Below, in pieces: positions 36,359 through 46,204 of a stretch of DNA of 53,577 nt (positions are counted from its first letter, which is position 1; every line of letters starts with the position of its first letter). Below the pieces are notes generated by a model. The model searched no databases, had not been told where the DNA came from, and saw nothing but the letters and a program-made list of their open reading frames with translations. The stretch is from an uncultured Granulosicoccaceae bacterium (GTDB taxonomy: Bacteria > Pseudomonadota > Gammaproteobacteria > Granulosicoccales > Granulosicoccaceae), in NCBI GenBank assembly GCA_938003855.1, contig CALKXD010000001.1:1-53577 (forward strand), written 5' to 3'. A program made the translations under genes and the position numbers.

Positions 36359-37938
36359 GTAAATCACCAAAATTCAGTCCTGGAGCCCACGCAAACATTT
36401 GTCTGTTACTGGAGGGGACTTATCCCTATGTCAGGGGAGGTGTATCGAGTTGGGTGAAGCAGCTGATCGAAGGCATGCCCGAGTTGACGTTTTCAATTGT
36501 GTTTCTCGGCGGCAACGCTGATGAATACGATCAACCGGCATACGAAATTCCTCCCAATGTGGTGCATATAGAAAACCATTTTCTTATTGGCTCGGATAAA
36601 GAACCGGCAGCCAGAAAAAAATTCTGGAAGCGCAAGGCAGACAAAGCCGCACTGTTTGAGCGCAGTAAAGAACTCCACTCTATGCTGTCAGACACCGATA
36701 CTGTTGCAAACCCGCAGTTGGTACCAGATTTCACCTCGTTGCTGACCGCAGAAGAAGCCATTTGCCGCACTGATTTATTTCACAGTGATGAGGCGTGGGA
36801 GGCGATCCGCGAGAAGTATCTGGAAGCACCACCTGGTTTGGATTTCAACCATTTCTTCTGGACGGTGCGGACCATGCACAGCCCGTTGTTTACCCTTGCC
36901 AACATCGCAAAAAATGCCCCTCCAGCTGACCTCTATCATTCTGTCTCTACCGGTTACGCCGGATACCTCGGTGCAATGATCAAAAGTAAAACCGGTTCCC
37001 CCTACCTGATCAGCGAGCATGGCATCTACACCAAAGAACGGGAAATCGACCTGGCACATGTAGACTGGATTCCCGAAGAGATCGACCCGTTTAGAATCGG
37101 CATCGATGACAACATGAGTTACCTCAGACAGACATGGATTCGTTTTTTCCGATCACTCGGACGGATGTCCTACAGCTCAGCCGATCATGTCTATACCCTG
37201 TTCAACGGCAATCGCGAAAGACAACTCGAAGACGGCGCGGCGGACGACCGACTGACCATCATCCCGAATGGCGTAGCCGTTGCGCATCTCCGCACGATAC
37301 GCCGACCGGACACCGCAGCAGTTCCTCCGGTGCTGGCACTGATCGGCAGAATTGTCCCTATTAAGGACATTAAAACGTTTATCAGAGCGATGCGTATTAT
37401 CTGCGCCGCTGTGCCCGAAGCGCAAGGCTGGCTGGTGGGGCCGGAAGACGAAGATCCCGCCTATGCGGCAGAATGCAAGGCGCTGCTGAAAAGCTTTGGC
37501 CTGGAAAACTCAGTGAAGTTCATGGGCTTTCAAAAGCTGGATGATATCCTCCCCCACATCGGACTGACAGTTTTGTCGTCAGTGTCGGAAGGTCAACCGC
37601 TAACCACTCTCGAGGGTCTGGCCGCAGGGATCCCCGCTGTAACAACAGATGTCGGAAGTTGCAGTGAATTACTCTACGGCAATACCGATGAGGACCGCGC
37701 CCTGGGCCGGGCTGGCACTATTGTTCCGATTGCCAACCCGCGCCTGCTCGCTGAAGCTGCATTACCGCTGCTGACCGACCCGCAACTCTGGCGAAAAGCA
37801 AGCAAAGCCGGAATTGCCCGGGTGGAAAAATACTACGACGAAACCGACATGTTAAACCGCTATCGCGAGATCTATATCGACCAGATACATCGATCAATAG
37901 ACAGCCAACAGCAATTCAAGCACGCAGGAGGATTCTAG
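36355..37938 (+). CDS. pelF: Pel glycosyltransferase PelF
   Basis: Cytosolic GT4-family polymerase of Pel, using UDP-GalNAc/GlcNAc-type donors in characterised systems. The 527-residue GT-B protein begins with ICLLLEGTYPYVRGGVSSWV, the acceptor-side motif specific to PelF, and has the nucleotide-binding EX7E motif at Glu412-Glu420 (SEGQPLTTLEGLAAG). LALIGRIVPIKDIKTFIRA marks the start of the C-terminal Rossmann domain. Translation is coupled to pelE by the ATGA overlap. Confidence 0.96.
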   Translation: MSKSPKFSPGAHANICLLLEGTYPYVRGGVSSWVKQLIEGMPELTFSIVFLGGNADEYDQPAYEIPPNVVHIENHFLIGSDKEPAARKKFWKRKADKAALFERSKELHSMLSDTDTVANPQLVPDFTSLLTAEEAICRTDLFHSDEAWEAIREKYLEAPPGLDFNHFFWTVRTMHSPLFTLANIAKNAPPADLYHSVSTGYAGYLGAMIKSKTGSPYLISEHGIYTKEREIDLAHVDWIPEEIDPFRIGIDDNMSYLRQTWIRFFRSLGRMSYSSADHVYTLFNGNRERQLEDGAADDRLTIIPNGVAVAHLRTIRRPDTAAVPPVLALIGRIVPIKDIKTFIRAMRIICAAVPEAQGWLVGPEDEDPAYAAECKALLKSFGLENSVKFMGFQKLDDILPHIGLTVLSSVSEGQPLTTLEGLAAGIPAVTTDVGSCSELLYGNTDEDRALGRAGTIVPIANPRLLAEAALPLLTDPQLWRKASKAGIARVEKYYDETDMLNRYREIYIDQIHRSIDSQQQFKHAGGF

Positions 37939-37940
37939 GC

Positions 37941-39323
37941 ATGGCGGGTATTGGCTTTGAGTTACGAAAGTACCTGAACGAAGATTCCTTCAGCGGCACA
38001 CTAAAGGCCTACGGGTTTGCCGGTCTGATCAGCGCTGGTCCGTGGGTACTGTCGATCCTCGGTGTGATGTTAATCGGTATAGTCGCGATATCTCAAAAGG
38101 TCGGCGGCCAGGAGGTTGAGCAATTTACCACCTCGGTTACCTGGATTATGGGAACATCGCTGATTCTCTCGGGCTTTCTACAACTGGTCTTTACCCGCTA
38201 CATTGCCGATCGGCTGTTCGAGGGCCGCGATCATTTGATTAACCCTAATCTGTTCGGTGCGCTGCTGCTCACAACAGCCATCAGTGGCATTCTGGCTGCC
38301 GCCGCCATGTATCAGTGGTTTGACGAGGCGTTTAGCTACGAAGCATTGATGGTGGCCAACTTCGTGACGCTTTCGAACGTCTGGATACTGGTCATTTTTG
38401 TCGCCGGGCTGAAAAAATTCAAGGTAATTCTGTACTCTTTCTTCTTTGGCTATGCCACCACCGTTCTGCTGTCTATCCTATTGATGCCTTTTGGCATTGC
38501 AGGGTTGCTGACTGGCATGCTGGTCGGCCATGCCCTGCTGCTGTTTCTGATGCTGGCCGTAGTCATACCAGAGTACCCCGTTCAGCAAACTGTGCGGGTT
38601 GATTTCCTCAAGCGCAAGGAGATTTTCCCGGTACTGATCTTTGTCGGTGTTTTCTATAACCTGGGTATCTGGATTGACAAGCTAATATTCTGGACCAACC
38701 CTGGTACCTCTGAGGCGATTATCGGTCCCCTGCGGGCGTCGTTGATATATGACTTACCGATCTTTCTGGCGTACCTGTCTATCATTCCGGGTATGGCGGT
38801 TTTTCTGCTTCGAATCGAGACAGACTTCGCCGAAGCCTATGACGGTTTTTTCAACGCAGTACGCGGCAACGCCAGTCTGCAGGAAATCGAAACGCTCGGC
38901 AACGAAATGATTCTGGCTGTGCGTGAAGGTATTTTTCAGATAATTAAAGTACAGGGCATCACCGTCCTAATACTCTACATGCTGGGGCCCAAGATCGTTT
39001 CATGGCTGGGCATTTCGCAAAAATTCATCCACCTGTATTACATTGATCTTGTGGGTGTTGCCGCACAGGTGCTTATGCTGGCCGTGCTCAACGTGTTGTT
39101 CTATCTGGATCGCTTACGCGATGCCTTCTGGCTCACGCTGACACTGCTGGTAACTAACGCAAGCTTCACCTGGATCAGCCTGCAACTCGGTCCGATGTAC
39201 TACGGCTACGGCTTTGGTCTATCGATGACTCTCACCGCGTTTGTCGGTATCTACCTGTTATCCAGTGAGCTTGAAAACATCGAGTTCAGAACCTTCATGC
39301 GTCCACGTAGTGCCGGTGCCTAG
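37941..39323 (+). CDS. pelG: Pel polysaccharide flippase-like protein PelG
   Basis: Wzx/MATE-like inner-membrane protein that moves Pel out of the cytoplasm with PelD, PelE and PelF. The 460-residue product begins MAGIGFELRKYLNEDSFSG, the conserved PelG opening, and has about twelve membrane helices, e.g. AGLISAGPWVLSILGVMLIGIV and VLILYMLGPKIVSWLGIS. Strong SD AGGAGG ahead of the ATG at 37941, 2 bp after the pelF stop. Confidence 0.96.
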   Translation: MAGIGFELRKYLNEDSFSGTLKAYGFAGLISAGPWVLSILGVMLIGIVAISQKVGGQEVEQFTTSVTWIMGTSLILSGFLQLVFTRYIADRLFEGRDHLINPNLFGALLLTTAISGILAAAAMYQWFDEAFSYEALMVANFVTLSNVWILVIFVAGLKKFKVILYSFFFGYATTVLLSILLMPFGIAGLLTGMLVGHALLLFLMLAVVIPEYPVQQTVRVDFLKRKEIFPVLIFVGVFYNLGIWIDKLIFWTNPGTSEAIIGPLRASLIYDLPIFLAYLSIIPGMAVFLLRIETDFAEAYDGFFNAVRGNASLQEIETLGNEMILAVREGIFQIIKVQGITVLILYMLGPKIVSWLGISQKFIHLYYIDLVGVAAQVLMLAVLNVLFYLDRLRDAFWLTLTLLVTNASFTWISLQLGPMYYGYGFGLSMTLTAFVGIYLLSSELENIEFRTFMRPRSAGA

Positions 39324-39363
39324 TGACACCGAAATGCGAGTACAACTAATGATCGAGGCTTCA

Positions 39364-42147
39364 ATGCGCTCAGGTATCACCAAAGTGCTGATGTCGGTGG
39401 CTGTCGTCCTGATGCAGCTTGCATTCAGCGCACACGCAAGCTCCGGGAAAAGCGTGGCATTTTTCTATGGACCAAATCCGCCGGTCAACGCACTGTCCCA
39501 ATTTGACCGGTTGGTACTCGAATCCGAGAACGTCACCGCTGACGAACTGAAACAACTGAAACGCAATAACAGCACGGCTTTCGCCTACCTGAGTGTGGGT
39601 GAAGTGGGTCCGCACCGGAAATGGTTTGACCAGATCCCGCAGCAAGCCGTTCTCGCTGATAACCCAGACTGGAACAGTTTAGTCATGGATCTCACCAGCG
39701 CGCAGTGGCAGAATTTTCTGCTGCAGCGTACCGATCTGCTGATCCAGTCAGGCTATGACGGATTATTTCTCGATACGATGGACAGTTACCAACTGGCAGC
39801 CAGCACAGACGAACAACGCAAGGCCCAACAGGCCGGACTCACCACCCTGTTGCAGCGGATCAAGCAAAAACACCCGAACATTCGCATGATTGTAAATCGC
39901 GGGTTCGAGGTAATGAATAAAATCAGTCCATACATCGAAGCTGTTGCAGCGGAATCTCTATACGCTGGCTGGAACAACGCAGAGCAAACCTACCAGGAAG
40001 TCTCCGAAGCAAATCGCGGCTGGCTGCGAAATCAGCTGGATGCCGCCAGTAATCGTTATGGACTGGACGTCATCGTGATTGACTACCTACCCCCGTCACG
40101 ACGAAGCGATGCCAGAGATGTTGCCGCACAAATTGCAAAACAGGGATTTATTCCGTGGGTCGCCAACCCGGCGCTGGACTATGTCGGTATCAGCACACTG
40201 GAGGTAGTACCGCGGGATGTGATCATGCTTTTCGATAGCCGCGACACCGATACAGCAGAACAATCAGAGGTTCATAACCTGCTGGCTATGCCACTCGAAT
40301 ACATGGGGTATGTCCCCGTGTATCATGACATCGCCAAGCTCGGTTTGCCGCAGGGTATACTCAAGGGCAGCCACGCCGGTGTTGTGTCATGGCATCGCGG
40401 CACAGTGAATACACCCGGCTATGGCGATTGGCTGCACAAGCAGCTTGAAGACCAGCTACCACTGGCTCTGTTCGGCGCAATTGGCACTGAGCTCACCGAA
40501 CCCCTGTCGGAATTGCTCGGTATAGAGCAGGCCGATGACGTCGCCGGCGGCTCTCTGGCGCCGTCTTATGGTGACCAGTTGACAGGCTTCGAAGCGCCAC
40601 TGGTTCGGCGAATCAATGCGCTGAGTTCTCAGTTGCGGAACAACAGTCCCCTGAATACCAGCCATATGCGCTATAAGGACGATAACGGTGTTGAGGTTGA
40701 TACCGTCCTGACCGGCCCGTGGGGAGGCCTGGCACTACACCCCACTATGATGGACTACGATATTGATCGCATCCCTAATTGGGTAGTCGATCCTTTTAAA
40801 TTTCTACGCAAGTCGCTGCAGCTGCTCGACGCCCCGATGCCTGATATCACCACTGAAAACGGCAATCGGCTCTGGTTTGCGCACATTGACGGTGACGCGA
40901 TGCCCTCCTGGGCGGAGCTCCCCGGCAGACGTCTCGGCGCCCAGGTACTCCAGGACGAGGTAATCGTACCGTACGATCTGCCACACACTATATCGATTGT
41001 TGAAGGTGAGCTCACAGCACTGGACGCCTACATGGACCGGCGCCCGTTGATGGTTCGAACCGCCAGAGAGTTGTTTGCTCTGGACAACGTTGAAATTGCA
41101 TCGCATTCGTACAGCCACCCGTTTGACTGGGAGGCGATAAAAGAAAACGATAACAGCGGCAGATACAACCTGCCAATCCCCGGATACAAATACCAGCTGG
41201 AAAAAGAAATAGCCGGCTCAATAAAATACATTGACGAAAACCTGGCGCCAGCGGGAAAGCGAACCCGGGTAATGTTGTGGTCCGGACTGGCTGTTGCGAC
41301 AGAACGTGCGCTGGAAATTGCAGGGCAAGCCGGGGTGGTCAATATAAATGGCGGCAACACCGTTATCTCACGCGCGATGCCAACGGTCTCTACTATTTCC
41401 CCCCACTCGTTGTCTACCGGAAAGCAACTTCAGGTGTATGCACCGATCATGAACGAAAACGTCTTTACCAACGAATGGACAGGGCCGTTTGACGGGTTTC
41501 GCCGTGTTATCGAAACTCTGGAGATGACTGACATACCCCGACGCATCAAACCGATGAACGTCTACTACCACTTCTATATCGGCACAAAAAAATCATCACT
41601 TCGGTCACTGCAGGAAATCTACGATTGGTCTCTGCAGCAGGATATGTTTCCGGTCTTCGCCAGCGAGTATATTGTCAAAGTGCCGTTCTTCCGGAGCGCA
41701 GGTGTGGCGAGATATCTGGACGGGCGCTGGAAAATCACCGGACTGGGACCAATCAGGTCGCTGCGTACACTGAAAAACAATGCCTGGCCCGATCTGCGAT
41801 CAAGCCGGTCGCTCACCGGTGCACGTGCGCTGCATGATGGAATCTATATACACACCGACGGTGCAGACAGCTTCAGCTTCAAAATGCAGACATCAAAGCC
41901 AAAGCAGCCTCACCTGATGGCATCCAACGCTAAAGTGCACCACTGGCGGCCTCAGCGTAACGGTCAGATTAACGTGCGTTTATCGGGTCATGCACCTGTA
42001 AATATGACACTGAGCGGTGATCAGCGCTACTGCCAGATGCGCCAGGGTAGCGAGATCATACCCGGTCAAAAGAACGCCGAAGGCAACACCACTTACCAAT
42101 TTTCAACAAAGGACACTGGCGATGCAGTTATCGACTGTAAAACGTGA
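39364..42147 (+). CDS. pelA: Pel hydrolase/deacetylase PelA
   Basis: Periplasmic bifunctional enzyme that deacetylates and cleaves Pel. The ATG at 39364 has GAGG at a 5-base spacing and a signal peptide ending SAHA|SS, so it is preferred to the open frame from 39241 inside pelG. The product has 927 residues. The N-terminal GH166-type domain includes VAFFYGPNPP, YLSVGEVGP and GYDGLFLDTMDSY. A CE4-like deacetylase follows, with metal and catalytic residues Asp509/Asp511 (HIDGD) and His581/His585 (SHSYSHP), matching the spacing of P. aeruginosa PelA (D528, D530, H600, H604). The end overlaps pelB by 26 bp. Confidence 0.95.
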   Translation: MRSGITKVLMSVAVVLMQLAFSAHASSGKSVAFFYGPNPPVNALSQFDRLVLESENVTADELKQLKRNNSTAFAYLSVGEVGPHRKWFDQIPQQAVLADNPDWNSLVMDLTSAQWQNFLLQRTDLLIQSGYDGLFLDTMDSYQLAASTDEQRKAQQAGLTTLLQRIKQKHPNIRMIVNRGFEVMNKISPYIEAVAAESLYAGWNNAEQTYQEVSEANRGWLRNQLDAASNRYGLDVIVIDYLPPSRRSDARDVAAQIAKQGFIPWVANPALDYVGISTLEVVPRDVIMLFDSRDTDTAEQSEVHNLLAMPLEYMGYVPVYHDIAKLGLPQGILKGSHAGVVSWHRGTVNTPGYGDWLHKQLEDQLPLALFGAIGTELTEPLSELLGIEQADDVAGGSLAPSYGDQLTGFEAPLVRRINALSSQLRNNSPLNTSHMRYKDDNGVEVDTVLTGPWGGLALHPTMMDYDIDRIPNWVVDPFKFLRKSLQLLDAPMPDITTENGNRLWFAHIDGDAMPSWAELPGRRLGAQVLQDEVIVPYDLPHTISIVEGELTALDAYMDRRPLMVRTARELFALDNVEIASHSYSHPFDWEAIKENDNSGRYNLPIPGYKYQLEKEIAGSIKYIDENLAPAGKRTRVMLWSGLAVATERALEIAGQAGVVNINGGNTVISRAMPTVSTISPHSLSTGKQLQVYAPIMNENVFTNEWTGPFDGFRRVIETLEMTDIPRRIKPMNVYYHFYIGTKKSSLRSLQEIYDWSLQQDMFPVFASEYIVKVPFFRSAGVARYLDGRWKITGLGPIRSLRTLKNNAWPDLRSSRSLTGARALHDGIYIHTDGADSFSFKMQTSKPKQPHLMASNAKVHHWRPQRNGQINVRLSGHAPVNMTLSGDQRYCQMRQGSEIIPGQKNAEGNTTYQFSTKDTGDAVIDCKT

Positions 42148-45100
42148 AAGCCTGATACCGCCGGTTTATCTGGTTAGCATCGCACTGCTTCTGATTGTCT
42201 CATTTATCATACTGCTGCCTTCTCGCGAGACATTTGTCTATACACCGGCAGCAACGACTAATGCTGACTCAGCTGCTATAGACGAGCTCGATCTGGCCTA
42301 TCTAAAAGCGCGGGATGCAGCTGGTGATTTAAGCGTCGCCGAGATGCGAAATGTCATTCACACAATGATCCGTGGTAAAAAGTGGCAGCAAGCGCGCGCG
42401 CTGCTTGAGCAACGCCCCGAGATAGTCCTGACACCCGCCGACCAGTTTCTACTGCGGCTGGAAACGGCAACAGCCGGGTATTTCGATGCTGACAACGAGG
42501 CCCGCAACGTTGCCTATGAGGCGAGCCTCATCAGCATGATGACCCAACTGCTCGATACGCCGACGCTGCACGATGTCGACACGCTCACACGTGCATCACA
42601 GATCAGCACCGAACTCAGACAGCCAGAGCTGTCTGCGGCCTATCACATGTTACTGGCAAACGCTGATCAGCCAAATGCGGTCCACTGGCTGGAACAATGC
42701 GCGCGCATTCTGTCTAGCTATCAGATGCACGGGCAATCGGTACAGTGCTACAAACGCGCTATCGCAAAGAGTACAGACGCTGATAAAACCTTTCAGCTGA
42801 CCTTTCTGCTGACAAATCTATATACCGCCACCGGCGATTCATTTGCTGCAAACGCAGAACTCGAAAAAATGGCCCGAATGACGCCCCTGCACCCCCGTCA
42901 AATGGAAAGACTGGCTGACCTTGCGCTGGCGACAGAACGGCCTGATCTGGCCTATCCGCTCTATGCACGATTGTCTTTGCTGGACGAGCCGAATGCCGTC
43001 ATGTGGCTTGAGCAGGCAGCCAGGTGGGCCGAGGCGTCCAGTTTACCGGGGCTGGCCGCCGAGTACGTTTTAAATATGGCCAACCTCAGTGGCGACGCCA
43101 ACCAGGAACCACTGGCGAAGCGTCGACAGCGCCTGCTGCTGGCATCAGGGCGCAACGAAGACGCACTGCAAACCGTCTATGAGCGTATTACCAAGCAACC
43201 TGATAACGCGGATCTGCTGATTGAAGGTATTGAAATCGCCAGTAATATGGGCCTGACCACACAAGCGCTGGACTGGAACGAAGACCTGCTTGCACTGCGC
43301 CCTTATGAACTCACCGCCATGAAGCGCCAGATCAATTTCGCTCTGCGCAACAGAGAACTCGATAGCGCGTTAATCTGGGCGCAACGGATCGTTGAAGTCG
43401 ATCCCTCCAACGAAGACAGCCGTGTGAAGCTGGCTCAGCTGGAAGAGTGGAATGGCAACATACAAAACGCTCAAAGCCAACGCGAATGGCTGGCAGAGAA
43501 CTTCATCAGCGCACACAACGACCGCGAGCTAATCCGCCTTGCACAGCTAAACTGGGATTCCGCTACTGCAGCCGAAACGTTGCGCCGCCTGTCACGCAGA
43601 GAGCCACTCAGCACCGAAAATATCCTGAAGCTGGTCAAGCTCTACGAGCAGGATGGCAGGCCTGACACCGCCGCTGAAGCCCTTGAAGAAATGATGACCA
43701 ATCGCCGGCTGCAGCCGATGCTGCTGCGTGAACTGGCCGCCCTGCACAAACGCCACCGGAACTTCGACAAATCATTGCAGACCTGGGAAAAATTTACCGC
43801 ACAGTTTGGGCGGTCCAGTGAAGAATCCCTCAACCGTATGGAATTGCTGTGGCGCTTAAAACAAAGAATGGCTGCCGTCGACATAGCCGACGACCTCGGT
43901 AAACATAACCTCACCAACGCCACTGAGACTCAATTAAAGGTGATCAGTGAAATTGGCTGGCGATACCGTAAGCCGGCATTGGTTCTGGCTGCCGCTCCGT
44001 TCATCGATCAGCTTGATCTCGATGACGAGACCCGTCTGACGTACACCCGACAGACTGTTCAGTCACTCACCGACAAGACTGATTACAAAGCCGCCGTTGA
44101 GCTCTCGGAAAAAACCTGGCACGACACCAATCAGCTCGAGTTCCTTCTAACCGCTATGCACATTGCGCTGGACCATAACGTCTATCCTCACCTGGAGCGT
44201 TTCCTTGATGCCACAGATGAGTTGCTGATGCTGCGAGAAATACCCGAATACTGGTTGACCGTCGCGGAATTCCACACCAGAAACCGCGATACCGTAGCGG
44301 CGTTGGAAACTTACCGGAATATACTCGCAACACAGCCGGACAGCTCTTTTGCGATCACCGGTTTACTGTGGACGCTGCTCGGCAGTGATGACAGTGACGA
44401 CACCAATAGCCAACTACAGGCAGCACTCGATCAATACGAGGACCTGGCCGTAGAAACCCCCGATTTCTGGAGCCAGTACGCGATGAGCTATCTGAAACTG
44501 GGGAAGCCCGAGATCAGTTTACGGTGGTTCAGCAAGCTGATGGTCAAAGACGATCACGACTACAACATTCTACTATCGTTTGCGGATGCACTGGAGCAAA
44601 CCGGCAACTCAGTTCACGCATTTAAGGTGCGCAGTTACGCGCTGGGGATGCTCAGACCGATGATCGTCGCCAGCACTATACAGAACACTAATGCACTGGC
44701 GCGCGACTACATAAGTCTGCTGCAGATCTACGGCAGCGCAAGCGAAAACGAAGCCTGGACAAATCGATTACTCGAGGGTATCCCCGGAGACACAGACGCA
44801 GAAACTGCATGGAGAAGCGAGTTGGCAGCGTCCTGGTATCTGGCAACCCAGCGCAGTGATTACGCCAGACTGTTAATGACCCGATCGCACGAAAAGCGCA
44901 TCCAAGCGCCCGCATGGCAAACCCTGGCGCTGGCACTGGCCGAAAACAATGTCGGTGCGGTTAAAGAAATTCTGGCCAGCGGCAAAGCGCTGTCAAACGG
45001 TGATCGTATCCTCGCACTGCGCAAGATTGGTGATGACCGCAAGGCCTATGAACTGGCCTCCGCAAACATGGTCAATGAACGCAGTAATGCGGCACGAAGC

Positions 45101-46081
45101 GCAGCACAGGCACATGTAATTTCACTGCGCCCCTACTACCCCGGCTACTATGCCGGACGCGTGCAGCGGCGTGAAATTGACCAGCTTGATATTACCGAAA
45201 CCGGTCTTTCGCTGCGACACACACTGTCAGAGAGCGACCTCGGATTTGCGGTGGACTACCGCCATTCGACACTGGCGTCTGACATCTACCGCGTCGATCA
45301 GACGGAGGAAGATGATATTGCCGTTTCCGCGTACTTCGGCGGCAGGGTCACCGGAGGCAGTATCACCGCCGGCGTCAATAACCAGGGGGAAAACGTCCTC
45401 ACCTACGCAACTGGCAGCTACCACACCGGCGATCTGGACGGGCGTCATGTTCTGCGTACAAAAGTAGGCCTGGGCGAAGTTACCGACAGCGGTGCAGAAC
45501 TGCGCCTCGGTGCCAAGCAGGATCGGGCCGAATTCAGCCTTGAGTCAGCCATCGGTAAGCGTGAATTTATAAAACTCAGTGGTAACTACAACGAGATTAG
45601 CACTCGCAATGACGGCACCCCGATGTCACAGGGCGTTGGTGCCAGCCTCGAGCTGGGCACCAGAGGGTCATTTGGCAGTAACAACTGGAGCATGGGAGTT
45701 GTCGCAAGTGGCGAAAAGAACAAACTCGAAGACACCCTGCCGGACAGTATCAGGAGTTTGTCCAGTCGCTCAACTTTCTCTAGAATACTGGCAAAGGAAA
45801 AACAGGAACTCGCTGTCAGCGCGTCGTTGTTTCGCGGTGGTATTCATTCTGACTACCTGCATGCGGCGTCACCCCGGTATCATTTAACCGCTACCGTGGG
45901 ACACAACCTGCAGGCAGACTCCACCGCATTTCAAGTGCATGCCGGTGCAGGATTCCGGGTACTAGGCAATGACGAACTGAGCCTCCAACTGAGCCACGAT
46001 CGCAGTGTCAGTGCCGTCGAAGACGCCATAGAAAGTGTTCCCAGCTCCACTATCGGCATTCAGTACCGGAATCACTTCTAG
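42122..46081 (+). CDS. pelB: Pel outer-membrane export protein PelB
   Basis: TPR scaffold plus outer-membrane beta-barrel that exports Pel. The ATG at 42122 lies within pelA and follows AAAGGA at 8 bases; the frame from 42017 is less likely. The 1319-residue product (1193 in P. aeruginosa) has an N-terminal membrane helix (YLVSIALLLIVSFIILLP), about 1000 residues of TPR-type helical repeats and a C-terminal beta-barrel of about 300 residues ending in Phe (IGIQYRNHF), as outer-membrane barrels do. Last gene of the operon; a hairpin follows at 46084-46117. Confidence 0.94.
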   Translation: MQLSTVKRESLIPPVYLVSIALLLIVSFIILLPSRETFVYTPAATTNADSAAIDELDLAYLKARDAAGDLSVAEMRNVIHTMIRGKKWQQARALLEQRPEIVLTPADQFLLRLETATAGYFDADNEARNVAYEASLISMMTQLLDTPTLHDVDTLTRASQISTELRQPELSAAYHMLLANADQPNAVHWLEQCARILSSYQMHGQSVQCYKRAIAKSTDADKTFQLTFLLTNLYTATGDSFAANAELEKMARMTPLHPRQMERLADLALATERPDLAYPLYARLSLLDEPNAVMWLEQAARWAEASSLPGLAAEYVLNMANLSGDANQEPLAKRRQRLLLASGRNEDALQTVYERITKQPDNADLLIEGIEIASNMGLTTQALDWNEDLLALRPYELTAMKRQINFALRNRELDSALIWAQRIVEVDPSNEDSRVKLAQLEEWNGNIQNAQSQREWLAENFISAHNDRELIRLAQLNWDSATAAETLRRLSRREPLSTENILKLVKLYEQDGRPDTAAEALEEMMTNRRLQPMLLRELAALHKRHRNFDKSLQTWEKFTAQFGRSSEESLNRMELLWRLKQRMAAVDIADDLGKHNLTNATETQLKVISEIGWRYRKPALVLAAAPFIDQLDLDDETRLTYTRQTVQSLTDKTDYKAAVELSEKTWHDTNQLEFLLTAMHIALDHNVYPHLERFLDATDELLMLREIPEYWLTVAEFHTRNRDTVAALETYRNILATQPDSSFAITGLLWTLLGSDDSDDTNSQLQAALDQYEDLAVETPDFWSQYAMSYLKLGKPEISLRWFSKLMVKDDHDYNILLSFADALEQTGNSVHAFKVRSYALGMLRPMIVASTIQNTNALARDYISLLQIYGSASENEAWTNRLLEGIPGDTDAETAWRSELAASWYLATQRSDYARLLMTRSHEKRIQAPAWQTLALALAENNVGAVKEILASGKALSNGDRILALRKIGDDRKAYELASANMVNERSNAARSAAQAHVISLRPYYPGYYAGRVQRREIDQLDITETGLSLRHTLSESDLGFAVDYRHSTLASDIYRVDQTEEDDIAVSAYFGGRVTGGSITAGVNNQGENVLTYATGSYHTGDLDGRHVLRTKVGLGEVTDSGAELRLGAKQDRAEFSLESAIGKREFIKLSGNYNEISTRNDGTPMSQGVGASLELGTRGSFGSNNWSMGVVASGEKNKLEDTLPDSIRSLSSRSTFSRILAKEKQELAVSASLFRGGIHSDYLHAASPRYHLTATVGHNLQADSTAFQVHAGAGFRVLGNDELSLQLSHDRSVSAVEDAIESVPSSTIGIQYRNHF

Positions 46082-46083
46082 AG

Positions 46084-46117
46084 GCAAAGCAGCCGGAGGC
46101 CTGACCTCCGGCTTTGC
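46084..46117 (+). terminator. Hairpin after pelB
   Basis: GCAAAG plus CCGGAGG pairs with CCTCCGG plus CTTTGC around a CCTGA-centred loop, with a 3-base bulge. The stem is strong, but only a weak T-run follows (CATTC), so it may end or stabilise the pel message and not act as a textbook terminator. Confidence 0.6.
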
Positions 46118-46204
46118 ATTCAGGATGTGTTGCCGGATAACTCTACAAAGCCAGCTCGATTACCCGATCCAGGCAACGGCGCAACAGCGGCTTTCGCTAT
46201 CCCG

